DNA from: Cryptosporidium bovis
Lineage: Eukaryota > Apicomplexa > Conoidasida > Eucoccidiorida > Cryptosporidiidae
Length of the DNA stretch: 64,000 bases
Direction of reading: 5' to 3'
NCBI GenBank assembly: GCA_009768925.2
Contig: VHIT02000054.1
Location: 248,001 to 312,000 of the forward strand
Numbering within the stretch: position 1 is the stretch's first letter; each line of letters begins with the position of its first letter. The translations under genes and the position numbers were made by a program. Positions 28,954 through 38,605 of this stretch are shown here, in pieces. The notes beneath the pieces were generated by a model. The model was not told the DNA's origin. It saw only the letters and a program-made list of their open reading frames with translations, and searched no databases.

Positions 28954-29616
28954 TTATGAAATATCATTTAACTTGGGATAGTCCTTTAGTCTTACTGGAG
29001 TACCAGAAAATGCTTCGACCTTGTAATTGTCAGAAACAAGGGTATAGTTGGAGTTTATAGGAATGCTAGTATGGATGATATGACTCTCTCGTTCAGTGGA
29101 GTTGTTCATTGCATCTAGCCGATTAAAATGGTCTATAAGTTTTGTTAATTTATTTATAAAATAAGTACTAAATACACATAATAAACCGCAAGTAAGATGA
29201 GATAATGCTGATATTTTTAAGTTGTCGATAATATTAGGCTGAAGGTTCAATTCACCGTTGTCTACAGGACCACTATCATCATTTTTAGTCACTTTAATTG
29301 TTCTCCACGTGATAAATGATACATAAAATAACAATGTTGAGCAACTAAGATGAAAAATGGATATCAAACCATACAAAAGATAGTTTATAAGTGGTGAATT
29401 CTTCGAAAATATATATACACCAAATAAACCGAGGGAAATAGATTCTAAAATAGCCCAGAAAATCTCAGAAGTGAACATTCGAACAAAACCAAAAAGTAAG
29501 TGCATATACGAAACATATTTTATCATCATAACTATTCTCGAAACCTCAGGTATTTGCAAAATGTAATCTGGATATCCATTTATAGAATTCGAATTACTAT
29601 AATTTATATCAGACAT
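28954..29616 (-). CDS. Four-span membrane protein, tandem family member B
   Basis: 220 residues with four membrane spans (about 28-50, 52-70, 75-103 and 135-155) and a polar C-terminal tail containing FSGTPVRLKDYP. The segment MHLLFGFVRMFTSEIFWAI aligns with LHFIFGFTNLLFSEKQYVGI in member A. Both are minus strand and directly adjacent, so this is probably an old tandem duplication. Function unknown. Confidence 0.65.
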   Translation of the reverse strand: MSDINYSNSNSINGYPDYILQIPEVSRIVMMIKYVSYMHLLFGFVRMFTSEIFWAILESISLGLFGVYIFSKNSPLINYLLYGLISIFHLSCSTLLFYVSFITWRTIKVTKNDDSGPVDNGELNLQPNIIDNLKISALSHLTCGLLCVFSTYFINKLTKLIDHFNRLDAMNNSTERESHIIHTSIPINSNYTLVSDNYKVEAFSGTPVRLKDYPKLNDIS

Positions 29617-30113
29617 TTGTCATTAACAAATTTATTAGTTTCTAATTTTTTTGCAAGTTACAATCGAAAAATGTCAAATACTTTTAGGTAAAAATGACAA
29701 GATACATATTTTATATCGCGGCAAGCAAATAACTCTATATTGAGGCACAAAATTGTCAATTATCTGTTCTATGTTAGGATGTCGGTGACTAAGTTAAAGG
29801 CGATTAAGACATAGTTGCATCGTTAGATTTTTAAACAAATTGTTTCCATTCTAAATAATTTGCGAACAAATTATAAAATAACACTATTTACTCTTTACAA
29901 CTTGAACTTTTGGCGGTAAAAGTGGGTTTTCTTGACGTTGATTACGAGTTGGCCATGCTTAGGTCTGAAAATTTTTCCACAAGGTACATCCCAATTTTTT
30001 AATTAGATATAGTTTGAAGTATAATTAAAAATTATACTTCTGGTATTTATTATTAGCACTCAATTATTATTTATAAGTTTCTCTGAAGTTTTTTACTTAG
30101 ATTTTCGGTTAAT
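29617..30113. promoter_or_regulatory. Divergent gap; holds a TTTTGGCGG box
   Basis: 497 bp between divergent starts with no gene visible. TTTTGGCGG (29908-29916) resembles an E2F site. AT-rich elsewhere. Confidence 0.3.
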
Positions 30114-30731
30114 ATGGCAAATAAATGGCGTATGTTAAATAGTAATAAGAATCCCGAATCTATGGCTGTCTTTAGTGGACTAAATTTTGACTTCAACGCT
30201 CTCTGTGATGATATAGATGAAAAGTTGAAAGGTTATGCATGGGTGGTGTCAATTTCAAATTCGGTTGGGTTAAGACCCTGTTACATCTTATTCGGGGTTA
30301 CTGCGGCATTAATACTGATAATAAGTATGGGGTATGCAGGGGCACTTATTTGTAATATTGTTGGATTTGTTTATCCAGCTTACATGAGTTTTAAAGCATT
30401 AGAAACACCAGAAAAAATGGACGACAAACAATGGCTAACATATTGGGTTGTATATTCAGTATTCAGTATCGTTGAAGTATTTATCGACATTGTTCTTTTT
30501 TGGATCCCTTTTTACTATTTATTTAAACTTTGTTTTTTGTTTTGGTTGTTTCTGCCACAAACAATGGGTGCAATTGTGCTATATACGAATGTTTTTCGTC
30601 CAATACTTCTGAGGTTTCAAAATGAGATCGATAGTACAATAGACAATGTTCTTAATGTTTCTAGCACTGCTAAGCTTGCTGCTCAACGCTATTCAAAGAA
30701 AATTTTAACAGGGTCAGAAAAAGATGAATGA
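30114..30731 (+). CDS. TB2/DP1/HVA22 family ER-shaping protein (YOP1/REEP)
   Basis: 205 residues. The TB2/DP1 domain spans about 60-165: IVGFVYPAYMSFKALETPEKMDDKQWLTYWVVYSVFSIVEVF, then FWIPFYYLFKLCFLFWLFLP. The YPAY-S-KA-E, D-QWLTYW and FY--K--FL-WL-LP positions are the diagnostic residues of Yop1/REEP5/HVA22. These proteins form hairpins that curve tubular ER. An N-terminal ~40-residue soluble part and a helical C-terminal tail complete the protein, close to the usual length (about 180-200). Confidence 0.93.
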   Translation: MANKWRMLNSNKNPESMAVFSGLNFDFNALCDDIDEKLKGYAWVVSISNSVGLRPCYILFGVTAALILIISMGYAGALICNIVGFVYPAYMSFKALETPEKMDDKQWLTYWVVYSVFSIVEVFIDIVLFWIPFYYLFKLCFLFWLFLPQTMGAIVLYTNVFRPILLRFQNEIDSTIDNVLNVSSTAKLAAQRYSKKILTGSEKDE

Positions 30732-30962
30732 CCATTTAATTATGTGGATTTAATCCAAAATTTCCATTTCATTAGAACATAGGATAGGAAGTATAAATCT
30801 TTTAATTCCAATCTTAAATGTAAACATTTGCTGTCCGTTAAGTACCCTGGCCTGCAACAAAAGACTTTTAGGCGCCACGCGACTGTGGGGAGGTTGATTG
30901 CTTGAGCTGAACTTTTTAGAAACGAGATGAATAATTATCTAGCGAAAATAAAGTGAGAATTG
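30732..30962 (+). promoter_or_regulatory. CAF-1 large subunit promoter with GGCGCC E2F-like box
   Basis: TTTTAGGCGCCACGCG covers about 30867-30881, some 90 bp upstream of the ATG at 30963. Cryptosporidium encodes E2F/DP factors and GGCGC-type motifs are enriched in its promoters. CAF-1 is a typical S-phase gene, so E2F control is a reasonable inference. Confidence 0.4.
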
Positions 30963-33887
30963 ATGGAGAATCGAACTGTAGAATGCATTAGAAATGAAGT
31001 TATATGTGACGACCATATTAAAAATGTAAGTATGGGTGATGACTGTGATTACTCAGGTTTAAACATACTAACTGTTGGTGAAAATGGTAAGTTACTAGAG
31101 AATAATGACAATGTGATTGGGAGAGACGAAAATGTGATTTTTAATAGTCAGGAATATCCACCTAGTATCTTGGAAAACTCTAAAACCAATCCTAATCTAA
31201 TCAGCTCTAAAGCTAAACAACCTGATGAAACATCAATTGGTGGGCCGTTCGAATATGGGAGTAACTACAGTTATCTATTTACAAAATTGAAGTTTATACT
31301 TGACCAACACGACATAAATGAACCTCTTAAAAATGATTTATGCTCATTACTGGAGGTTATTGGTGAGATGAAGGTATTGGGTGTTTATAATGAGCATTAT
31401 AAAAAATATAGAAGGGCGTTTGATACGTATACTCTGAAACTTGATCCTTCATCTCAAATAACTGAAGATTTAATTGGTGAATTACGCTATTTATCCTTCC
31501 AGAATTCTGTTTCAGGGAGAAAAGAATTAAAACTTATTGATAAAATTGTAAAAGAATGGAATAAAAGAGATAAAGAAAAGAGATTGTTACAATCTTGCAG
31601 GGGAGCAATGTCTGATTGGTTAAACAAAACTGAATTAGGTACAAACAAGAATGATACTGACTTTGAAAATGTTGGTGATGCCTCTAAGTATATTATGGAT
31701 TCAATAAGAGGGTCGAGTAATTCTTTTCAACAATCAAGTCTCCTTTCATTTCTTCCTGAATCTTATGTTTCGGAGAAACTCTATCCTTACATCCTAAATC
31801 ACTTACCAGCAGGCTTATCAGGGAATCAAACTCCTGCTTTTGTTGGTTATTCAAACAAGGATCAGGCTTCTGTAGCTTGCAGTTCGCTTTCTTCAATTGG
31901 AGAGGGACCAGGAACTGTTGGAATTGCGTGTAACCAAAATAGTGATGGAAATAACATAAAAACGTGTGTTCTATCTAATATTGATGAAATTAGTGGTGAT
32001 AATCTAATGGCAAATAACAAGGTAACTCAAAATGAGTCTGTTATAGACTGGATTAAGAATAATTTTAAAAGGCAACTGAATAATTTAGAAAGTATTGATT
32101 CGGCAATTCAAAGTGGCAAATATATTCACCTAGACCAGTTAAATAATCAATCGAACAAAGTTGAAATGATCATTTCTTCAAGACTTAGAAACAACAAACC
32201 TGTTGGAATTTATGATATAATTTCATCTCATAGAAATGATTTGTTTGCGGATTACTACAAAAAATATCTGGAATTATATGAAAATTTCCTCTCAATGAGA
32301 GAGGGTACAATGAAGAAAAGAAGTTACTACAAATCAATTCCTATGATTGGTTCAAATAGGACAAAAAAACAATCAGTTGATTACCATGAAGTTCGTTTGA
32401 GACAATACCAAACAGTTTACAACGACAAAAACCTGCCCGAAATACAAAGTCAAATTCGAAGGGTATTAATAAATAGGAGTGAATGGAAAAGACCGCCGAT
32501 GTTTCTATTATTGACACATCAAGGAAAAGAATGCAATGGTTTAAACCCAATAGCCAAAGAAGAACACATTAACTATGATATTGATACTGATGAAGAATGG
32601 GAAGAACAATTTGGCGGAGAAGATGTTGACGATATTGACGATGGCGTGGAAAATGGGGATGATGATGATGATAATGAAGCAGTTGCATCTGGGTGGCTTG
32701 TGCCGGATGGCTGTTTCCAATCGGATGAGTTAATAGATGATGTAATTTCATCAACAGGTAATTGCGTTGATTCTAATATTGTAAACTTACTTTCTACATC
32801 TTCTAGGTATCAAGCTCCAGTTGTAATCTCGTTTTTGAATCATAGTTGCATCGATTTTGGGGCAGGAATTTCAGCCCCAAATGATTTGAGCGTAAAAACA
32901 TTAATTGATGGTTATTTAATTCACTTTCCACAGAACTTAAATTGGATTTACAGTAGGACCTGTGATGATTTAGATGATGAAAAACGTACTTCAAGTGAAT
33001 TAAATGATGCTTATGACCAAAATGAATACAAGAATTCAAATAATCTAATAAAAAAGTCATTTTTAGATACTTCAACAAAATGTGAATTACTATACTTCGT
33101 CTATGGAAAGTATTCTCCAATAAAAAGAATAATCGATAACTTTATTGAACTCAATTTGAAGAAGAATATGAAAAGATCCTCAATTATACAGTTTTTAAAG
33201 GAAAATATCTACAAAACAAGATTAAATGGTGATTGTAAACCCAGATGGTACATTCATAATACTTCTGAACTGGTGCTTGACAAAGATAAATTGAAAGAAT
33301 TACTAATAGAAAGGAATCTTGATGAGAGAATAGAACCTAATAACTGCAAACTTAGTTCCAAAGAACGTTCAGAGCTGAAACAAGAAGCCAACCAATGTGC
33401 AAATATAAAGACACCAATTGAAACGTCACATAAGAGAAAATATCTGGAAGGAAATGATGAAGGGAGTGAGCTAGGTAAATTTGCAGTAAATGTGAATAAG
33501 GAAAGTGAAATAACCAGTGAAACTGAGAATATTTCAAATGATGAAAATTGTGCATTTGATTCACAAGGAGGTAATATCGATAAAACTTTGGACAAATCTA
33601 CAGGATTGTGCCGTCAAAATGAACAAAAAACCAAAGTTAATTGTTTTCCCAATAAAGATCCAGATATAAAGATTAACAGGAATAAAAAGAGGAGAAAATA
33701 CTCAAATCTAAATAGAGGATTGACTCCTAAAGATCATGATGTTTTCTCTATAAATTATGAGGAAAATAAGACTCAAGGCCAAGATGAGAATAAGTTTGGT
33801 ACCCCAGATGTAAAGAAAAATTTCACACCTATCTACAATAATTCGTTGATAACGGAGTTTTTTCAGTTGAAAAACAAGGATAATTGA
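30963..33887 (+). CDS. Chromatin assembly factor 1 large subunit (CAF-1 p150/CHAF1A-like)
   Basis: 974 residues from the ATG at 30963. The diagnostic block lies near residues 535-590: INYDIDTDEEWEEQF followed by an Asp-rich tract and SGWLVPDGCF. This corresponds to the conserved YD-DSDEEWEE...DD-DGFFVPHGYLS region of CHAF1A/Cac1, which binds Cac2 and histones. The N-terminal part is helical and charged; the C-terminal ~250 residues are Lys/Asn-rich and end in FFQLKNKDN. CAF-1 deposits H3-H4 behind replication forks. A candidate CAF-1 WD40 subunit (RBBP4-like) lies at 42.5 kb. Confidence 0.78.
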   Translation: MENRTVECIRNEVICDDHIKNVSMGDDCDYSGLNILTVGENGKLLENNDNVIGRDENVIFNSQEYPPSILENSKTNPNLISSKAKQPDETSIGGPFEYGSNYSYLFTKLKFILDQHDINEPLKNDLCSLLEVIGEMKVLGVYNEHYKKYRRAFDTYTLKLDPSSQITEDLIGELRYLSFQNSVSGRKELKLIDKIVKEWNKRDKEKRLLQSCRGAMSDWLNKTELGTNKNDTDFENVGDASKYIMDSIRGSSNSFQQSSLLSFLPESYVSEKLYPYILNHLPAGLSGNQTPAFVGYSNKDQASVACSSLSSIGEGPGTVGIACNQNSDGNNIKTCVLSNIDEISGDNLMANNKVTQNESVIDWIKNNFKRQLNNLESIDSAIQSGKYIHLDQLNNQSNKVEMIISSRLRNNKPVGIYDIISSHRNDLFADYYKKYLELYENFLSMREGTMKKRSYYKSIPMIGSNRTKKQSVDYHEVRLRQYQTVYNDKNLPEIQSQIRRVLINRSEWKRPPMFLLLTHQGKECNGLNPIAKEEHINYDIDTDEEWEEQFGGEDVDDIDDGVENGDDDDDNEAVASGWLVPDGCFQSDELIDDVISSTGNCVDSNIVNLLSTSSRYQAPVVISFLNHSCIDFGAGISAPNDLSVKTLIDGYLIHFPQNLNWIYSRTCDDLDDEKRTSSELNDAYDQNEYKNSNNLIKKSFLDTSTKCELLYFVYGKYSPIKRIIDNFIELNLKKNMKRSSIIQFLKENIYKTRLNGDCKPRWYIHNTSELVLDKDKLKELLIERNLDERIEPNNCKLSSKERSELKQEANQCANIKTPIETSHKRKYLEGNDEGSELGKFAVNVNKESEITSETENISNDENCAFDSQGGNIDKTLDKSTGLCRQNEQKTKVNCFPNKDPDIKINRNKKRRKYSNLNRGLTPKDHDVFSINYEENKTQGQDENKFGTPDVKKNFTPIYNNSLITEFFQLKNKDN

Positions 33888-33931
33888 CATTTGTAATTTT
33901 CTTTTGTTAAATTATAGTAGACTAACACCAA

Positions 33932-34387
33932 CTAAACATTGTTTCTAGATGGAGATATTGGATATCTTATTCCCTGCATATTTTTCCCTAGGCCTTCTCC
34001 TTGCTTCCAACCCATTTTCTCCAATAATTTCCTTCCGACTACTAAAGTGTCACCTGTTTTTATCTCTTCAGTTTTCAATAAAGGGGTTTCCGGGACTTTC
34101 CTGGGTTTCTCTACTTTGTATATATTGGGAGATCTAGGATCGTAATTTGTTTCTAGACATTTGGTGGGTTCAACTGGTATTTTAATTTCGGTTTTACCGG
34201 TGTTATTTCGATCGTAGTGTTCAACAACTGGTTCAACATAATTTTCAACTAAACTCCCCCACGATGAAAACACATTGTCACTAGTTTTTGAAGAGTTCGA
34301 AATAGAATTAGGGTCAGAACTTAATCCTTCATTAGAATTCTGACATTTCAAAATTGGTGGGGGAAGTCCATCATAGAGGTTTGGCAT
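33932..34387 (-). CDS. G-patch protein resembling SPF45/DRT111 N-terminal half
   Basis: 151 residues. It begins MPNLYDGLPPPIL, resembling the start of plant SPF45/DRT111. It ends in a G-patch (about 110-150): VVGRKLLEKMGWKQGEGLGKN. In SPF45/RBM17 a UHM-type RRM follows the G-patch, but here the stop comes eight residues later and the next 44 bp run into the convergent CAF-1 gene. It is therefore either a G-patch-only splicing protein or a naturally shortened SPF45. G-patch proteins activate DEAH helicases such as Prp43/Prp2. Identity as SPF45 is tentative; the G-patch itself is clear. Confidence 0.8.
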   Translation of the reverse strand: MPNLYDGLPPPILKCQNSNEGLSSDPNSISNSSKTSDNVFSSWGSLVENYVEPVVEHYDRNNTGKTEIKIPVEPTKCLETNYDPRSPNIYKVEKPRKVPETPLLKTEEIKTGDTLVVGRKLLEKMGWKQGEGLGKNMQGIRYPISPSRNNV

Positions 34388-34587
34388 CTTTTTAATACAT
34401 TGGAATTCAAAATTATAAATTGAAGTGTCTTTTGTTAGAAAAAAAAATTAATAGTAATTTTGCACAATTTAGAAAAAAAAATCGATTCTGCGCCCAATAA
34501 AGAACTCATCTGCAGTCGCACGAGATTTTTTTCGAATTTCAGAAAAAATAGGTTATAATTAGTTACTTATTTTACTTCTGAAATTTG

Positions 34588-35718
34588 ATGCAGGCCATTA
34601 ATTTTGAATTGGACAAACAGAATGATGCTAACAATGGATGTTCTCAAGTAGATACATACAAAACTGGAAGGAAAAACATCGATGAAGTCGTGATTAATTT
34701 TTATTATTTTATCGAGTATGAAATGTCTGCGGAACCAAGATTAAAATCTTGTTCTGTATTCAATTCTGCACTACGTTCACTCTCAAAAGTTGTTGTTGAG
34801 AGTAATGCTACAACTGAATCTGAGATCTTAATGGAATTGTCCACCGCAATGGATATACTTATGATGAACCTGAGTACAGAGGAGTTTTTTGAAAAAATAG
34901 CCTCGAAGCATGGAGTTACAAACATTTCAGTTGTACCATTTTGCAGAATATTCGAAACATCTCTGCTAAAGTTAATAATGGTAGAGAGTGGCAACTTGGC
35001 AGAAGAAGCGAATTTGGTAGAGTTCAAGAAAAAATTGTCTGAAAGAACAAATAATTTCATAAGTAACTTGAATAAAGGAACTCAAAAAATAATGAATTTA
35101 TCATTGTCCCTTTTTACTAAGGATAGGATGGCTATTCTAACATTCGGATACTCGGAAATAATAGAAATACTCCTAGAAAATGCACGAGAGAAATACAACA
35201 AACATTATAGTATATTAATAGTTGTTCCAAATATAGATAATTCAAAAGAATTTTCTACGAGGAAAGAATTAATGTCTTATCACCACAAAAACATTTTAGA
35301 GTGGAAAACAAGAATGAGAAGCAATGATATTAGTGTTAAATTACTATCGATCGATTCAATTTATAATGCAATTAATGCGGTGGACTTTGTTTTATTGAAA
35401 CCGGAGTGTATTCTTGAAAGTGGGTCTGTGATTGGAATTTCAGGAACTGCGGTTATTTCAGCCATTGCAAACTCTGTTTTCTATAAACCTGTCTACTTTG
35501 TTACACATGCCGCAAAGTTCGTGAATATGGTTCCAATGGAGATGAAAATAAACAACGTGGTTTCTGAAATAACATACCAAAACCCGAAGTCATTAAGTTG
35601 TCCAATAAATTCAATTTTTGATTTGTCTGATAGCTCTCACATAACAATGTTTCTTACAGATATTGGTGCAATTACTCCTCAAAACATTGCATTCGAAACT
35701 AAACAACTTTTTTTGTAG
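34588..35718 (+). CDS. Translation initiation factor eIF2B subunit alpha
   Basis: 376 residues from the ATG at 34588 (preceded in frame by TTG). N-terminal FYYFIEYEMSAEPRLKSCSVFNSALRSL matches the helical start of eIF2B alpha. The C-terminal Rossmann-like half has FVLLKPECILESGSVIGISGTAVISAIANS, where the family has [25 protein letters not shown]-like residues, then KPVYFVTHAAKFV and LTDIGAITP near the end. eIF2B is the GTP-exchange factor for eIF2; the alpha subunit dimer senses phosphorylated eIF2. Length is slightly above the typical 300-305 because of an extended N-terminus. Confidence 0.82.
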   Translation: MQAINFELDKQNDANNGCSQVDTYKTGRKNIDEVVINFYYFIEYEMSAEPRLKSCSVFNSALRSLSKVVVESNATTESEILMELSTAMDILMMNLSTEEFFEKIASKHGVTNISVVPFCRIFETSLLKLIMVESGNLAEEANLVEFKKKLSERTNNFISNLNKGTQKIMNLSLSLFTKDRMAILTFGYSEIIEILLENAREKYNKHYSILIVVPNIDNSKEFSTRKELMSYHHKNILEWKTRMRSNDISVKLLSIDSIYNAINAVDFVLLKPECILESGSVIGISGTAVISAIANSVFYKPVYFVTHAAKFVNMVPMEMKINNVVSEITYQNPKSLSCPINSIFDLSDSSHITMFLTDIGAITPQNIAFETKQLFL

Positions 35719-36075
35719 ACTTCATTGTCAGGTATAAAGAAAATACTAAAGCAATTGTAGTTTAACAATATTCGCATATTCTGATTGAGCAAAATTTTAA
35801 GGGACTATTAAAAGTAACTTAGGATATAAAATTATCAATGTTTTTTTATAGGTTTCTCAATGGTTAAAAGTGTGTAAGGCCAAGTTTTTGTGCACATCTT
35901 TCTACCGACACACATCTTAGTGACGAATAAAATTTTACATTACTAAAAACCTTCAATCTTATTTAGCCTATATGAAATGCAAAGATATTATTTGAACATC
36001 TAACATTTATTTAAAACATTCGTTCATTTCCACTAAGAGGTCTAACATTATATTTTGGTGTGCAGCACTTTCAAT
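35719..36075. other. Intergenic, no gene seen
   Basis: AT-rich 357-bp gap between two plus-strand genes. No open frame or motif that I can support; it likely contains the promoter of the secreted membrane protein. Confidence 0.4.
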
Positions 36076-37569
36076 ATGTTTTTACTTGGAATTAAGTTGA
36101 TTTTCTTGTCATCGCTTCTCACAGTAAGCTGTGTAAAAAATTCATCAGATAAATTTGGTGTTTTAAATTCGGATGAATTTCAAAATATTGGCAGAGTTAA
36201 TGTCGGAAAGATAGATTTAATTGAGGCAACGAGTCTATATGAATCAGAGGAAGTACTTAATAAATTGGTTTTAGCAACCAAACGTCAACAAGAACTAAAA
36301 GAAAGAGAAATAAATATAAAGGCAGCAATAGGTTCAAATTTACATAAACTGAATGCAATTGGGGAACTTTTACAATTACTTATTGAGAAAACATCTTTGG
36401 AAATTACTGGAGTTGTAAGTGAACTAAAGGATGTTTTGAATGAATCAGAAATTGCAAAAAATCAATTTCTCATGCAGCAGAATTACAAAGTAATTCCAAC
36501 TCAAAAATTACCTTTGGCTGAGTATTCAGAGGAAGAATTGGACGAATTTTCAAAATTTTCAAATGGTGTGTATCAAGGTTTGGATTGCCCACTAAGTTGT
36601 TCGCCTAGTATTTGTGACAACAAGCCGAATGGCCCAACACATTGTTTCAAAGCAGAAACATTGAAAGATGGTTCATTTTCCTCAACTTGTGTTCCATTTA
36701 TTAATTCAAGGACATTAACGTGCCCAAAAGATTTTATTCGTTGCGCACTTTCGCAACCAAGTAGAGGTAATTTGTATGAAATATTGGAAGCACCTGACAC
36801 AAATCTAGAAAAAAAAGCAGCTGAACAGGAGAAAAGGAGATCTATTGCTGTTCCCGGAAGGAATATGCATCAATGCCTTAGGCTTTTGGTTGTATCTAAA
36901 AAGACCAGTTGTAATATTGACAATATTTTCGCTGCTGTAGATGAGTCGAGGCAACTTATCGTTCCAAATGGCAATAGTATATTTCCAAAAATTAAAGGTG
37001 ATATCGCCATATTTGAAGATGTACAAGTTAAAAAGCCAGGTAAATATCGATTGTGTTTATTACAATTCTACCAAGATCCAAATGTTAGTGGAGGTGAAGG
37101 TGCAAGAATAATGGGGTCTGATGCAATAGGAGAGTTGGCTGTTTTGACGGCAAGTAGTGAGAATAATGAAACTAACACTGAAATTGAAACAGTAGAAAAA
37201 AGTGAAAATAAAAACATTAATATAGACTCAAAAAATGAATTTAATGAAAAAAATTATCAAAGTGGTAACGAACGTGAGAATACCGGGGTTGAACCGGAAC
37301 ATAAAGAACACGAGTTTGGGGCCAATGAAGTTGAAAAAAAACCAGACAAAGATAATAATTCAAAAGAAATAGATGATAACTCCTCTGGAGTTTTCTGGTA
37401 TGTACTGCCAATCATTGTAATTCTTATATCATCTGGTGCTGGTTTTGCGTATTACTATTATATAAACAATAAAGAAATAATTGATTCAAAATTCAAATCA
37501 TTTTCATTTTTCAACAAAATTACTTCCGAAGAATCCCAAACTTTGCAAGAAAAAACAAAGAACAGTTGA
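36076..37569 (+). CDS. Secreted type I membrane protein, cysteine-containing, unknown
   Basis: 497 residues from the ATG at 36076; a longer frame starts with TTG at 36055. The N-terminus (MFLLGIKLIFLSSLLTVSC) is a signal peptide and a single membrane span lies near 440-462 (FWYVLPIIVILISSGAGFAYYYY). The ectodomain has a helical region (about 60-145) and a cysteine-rich part (about 170-230: CPLSCSPSIC, HCF, CVPF, CPKDFIRC). A second Cys cluster is near 260-280. An acidic, Asn/Glu-rich stalk precedes the span. The layout suggests a surface or secretory-organelle protein of the parasite. No known domain is recognised. Confidence 0.75.
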   Translation: MFLLGIKLIFLSSLLTVSCVKNSSDKFGVLNSDEFQNIGRVNVGKIDLIEATSLYESEEVLNKLVLATKRQQELKEREINIKAAIGSNLHKLNAIGELLQLLIEKTSLEITGVVSELKDVLNESEIAKNQFLMQQNYKVIPTQKLPLAEYSEEELDEFSKFSNGVYQGLDCPLSCSPSICDNKPNGPTHCFKAETLKDGSFSSTCVPFINSRTLTCPKDFIRCALSQPSRGNLYEILEAPDTNLEKKAAEQEKRRSIAVPGRNMHQCLRLLVVSKKTSCNIDNIFAAVDESRQLIVPNGNSIFPKIKGDIAIFEDVQVKKPGKYRLCLLQFYQDPNVSGGEGARIMGSDAIGELAVLTASSENNETNTEIETVEKSENKNINIDSKNEFNEKNYQSGNERENTGVEPEHKEHEFGANEVEKKPDKDNNSKEIDDNSSGVFWYVLPIIVILISSGAGFAYYYYINNKEIIDSKFKSFSFFNKITSEESQTLQEKTKNS

Positions 37570-37611
37570 TATTTTCCTCTAGTTCTAAATAGTATAATAA
37601 ACTGTCGATGC

Positions 37612-38402
37612 TTAGTCAATATTAAGAAATGATCTGATTATAGAAGATTCCCTCAACATTTTAATGCCAATTATAAACTCAAAAAATTCACTTATGTTAC
37701 GTGATTCATTCATATATATTCTGGGTATTGGGATCTTTGGGAATGCTTTACAAATCTAAAGAAAAAAAGAATAACTGTATTAATTTACTATGAACGGAAA
37801 TTTACCTGTAAATTCAATTTATATATCTCATTTAATGTGGAATTAATTGATTTATTCGACTTCTTATCCGTTTCGTGTAAACTTATTATTACTCTGTCCG
37901 GGTTAATCAAAGAAACTTTGACCTCTAATAATTCTGACTCCATTTTATCTTGAATAACGTATTCGAAACACTTTGAACCTATTTCTTCAATACTAGACCT
38001 ATTTTCGAGTTGATTTTTAAGAAATGCAGTATTTGAGTATAAATCAGATTTTTCAGTTATAATTGGATTGAAAAAATGAATCTCAATCAAATGTTGCATA
38101 ACATTACACATTAAAACCACTTCACCACAAAACCTACAAACTATTGCGACTCCTGTATTACAAATATATTTGTATTGTTCTTGTTCAAGAAGAAGATTCT
38201 CTTGCTTTTTGATGCTGTTTGAGAGTACTTCAATGTTATTTTTAAATATTTCATTATTTCTTTGATTCTCACTTTGCAGTTTAGTGAACTTCAGTTTAAA
38301 GAGTTTAAGCTCCTCTTCAAGTTTAACAGATCGCTCGTAATAATAATGAGGTGTGTTTTCGCTTTTATTTCTATTATTCTCATCGCCTACTTGCATTATC
38401 AT
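37612..38402 (-). CDS. Coiled-coil / C2H2-like zinc finger / PX domain protein, two exons
   Basis: Exon 1 runs 38402-37806 and exon 2 37755-37612. A 50-nt intron (GTAAAT...TTTAG, phase 0) joins them into 246 residues. The N-terminal ~80 residues form a coiled coil. CRFCGEVVLMCNVMQHLIEIH is a C-x2-C-x11-H-x4-H type finger near residues 94-114. The C-terminus looks like the second half of a PX phosphoinositide-binding domain: LNEIYKLNLQ|ICKAFPKIPIP, then SEFFEFIIGIKMLRESSIIRSFL. This corresponds to the LH..L...FP.LP, Le.fl..ll and l..FL blocks. Without splicing, the protein would end 10 residues after LNLQ and lose the PX end. It may act on endosomal membranes. The frame can also start at the ATG at 38396. 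Confidence 0.65.
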
Positions 38403-38540
38403 CAGATTGTACACCTTTATTATTTGAAATGGACATTATATTAAACACAAATGCATTTAGATGCAAATTAGTGGGGCATTAAATGCTCTTTAGTGGTGAA
38501 GCCGTTTCCCGGTTAAAATTGTATCAAAAAAAGTATCCAC

Positions 38541-38588
<48 letters not shown>
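38541..38588. repeat. Poly(A) + (TA)n microsatellite
   Basis: Eighteen A residues (38541-38558) followed by about 15 TA units with one TG interruption. It ends 17 bp before the SEC22 ATG, so it forms the leader or promoter of that gene. Confidence 0.95.
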
Positions 38589-38605
38589 CTGTTTTTTAAT
38601 TTTCA

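Noticed and set aside
28082..29616. True SHP (p97-binding) box in the 4-TM pair
   Set aside because: The second Gly of F-x-G-x-G is missing in both copies, so it is only reported as a resemblance.
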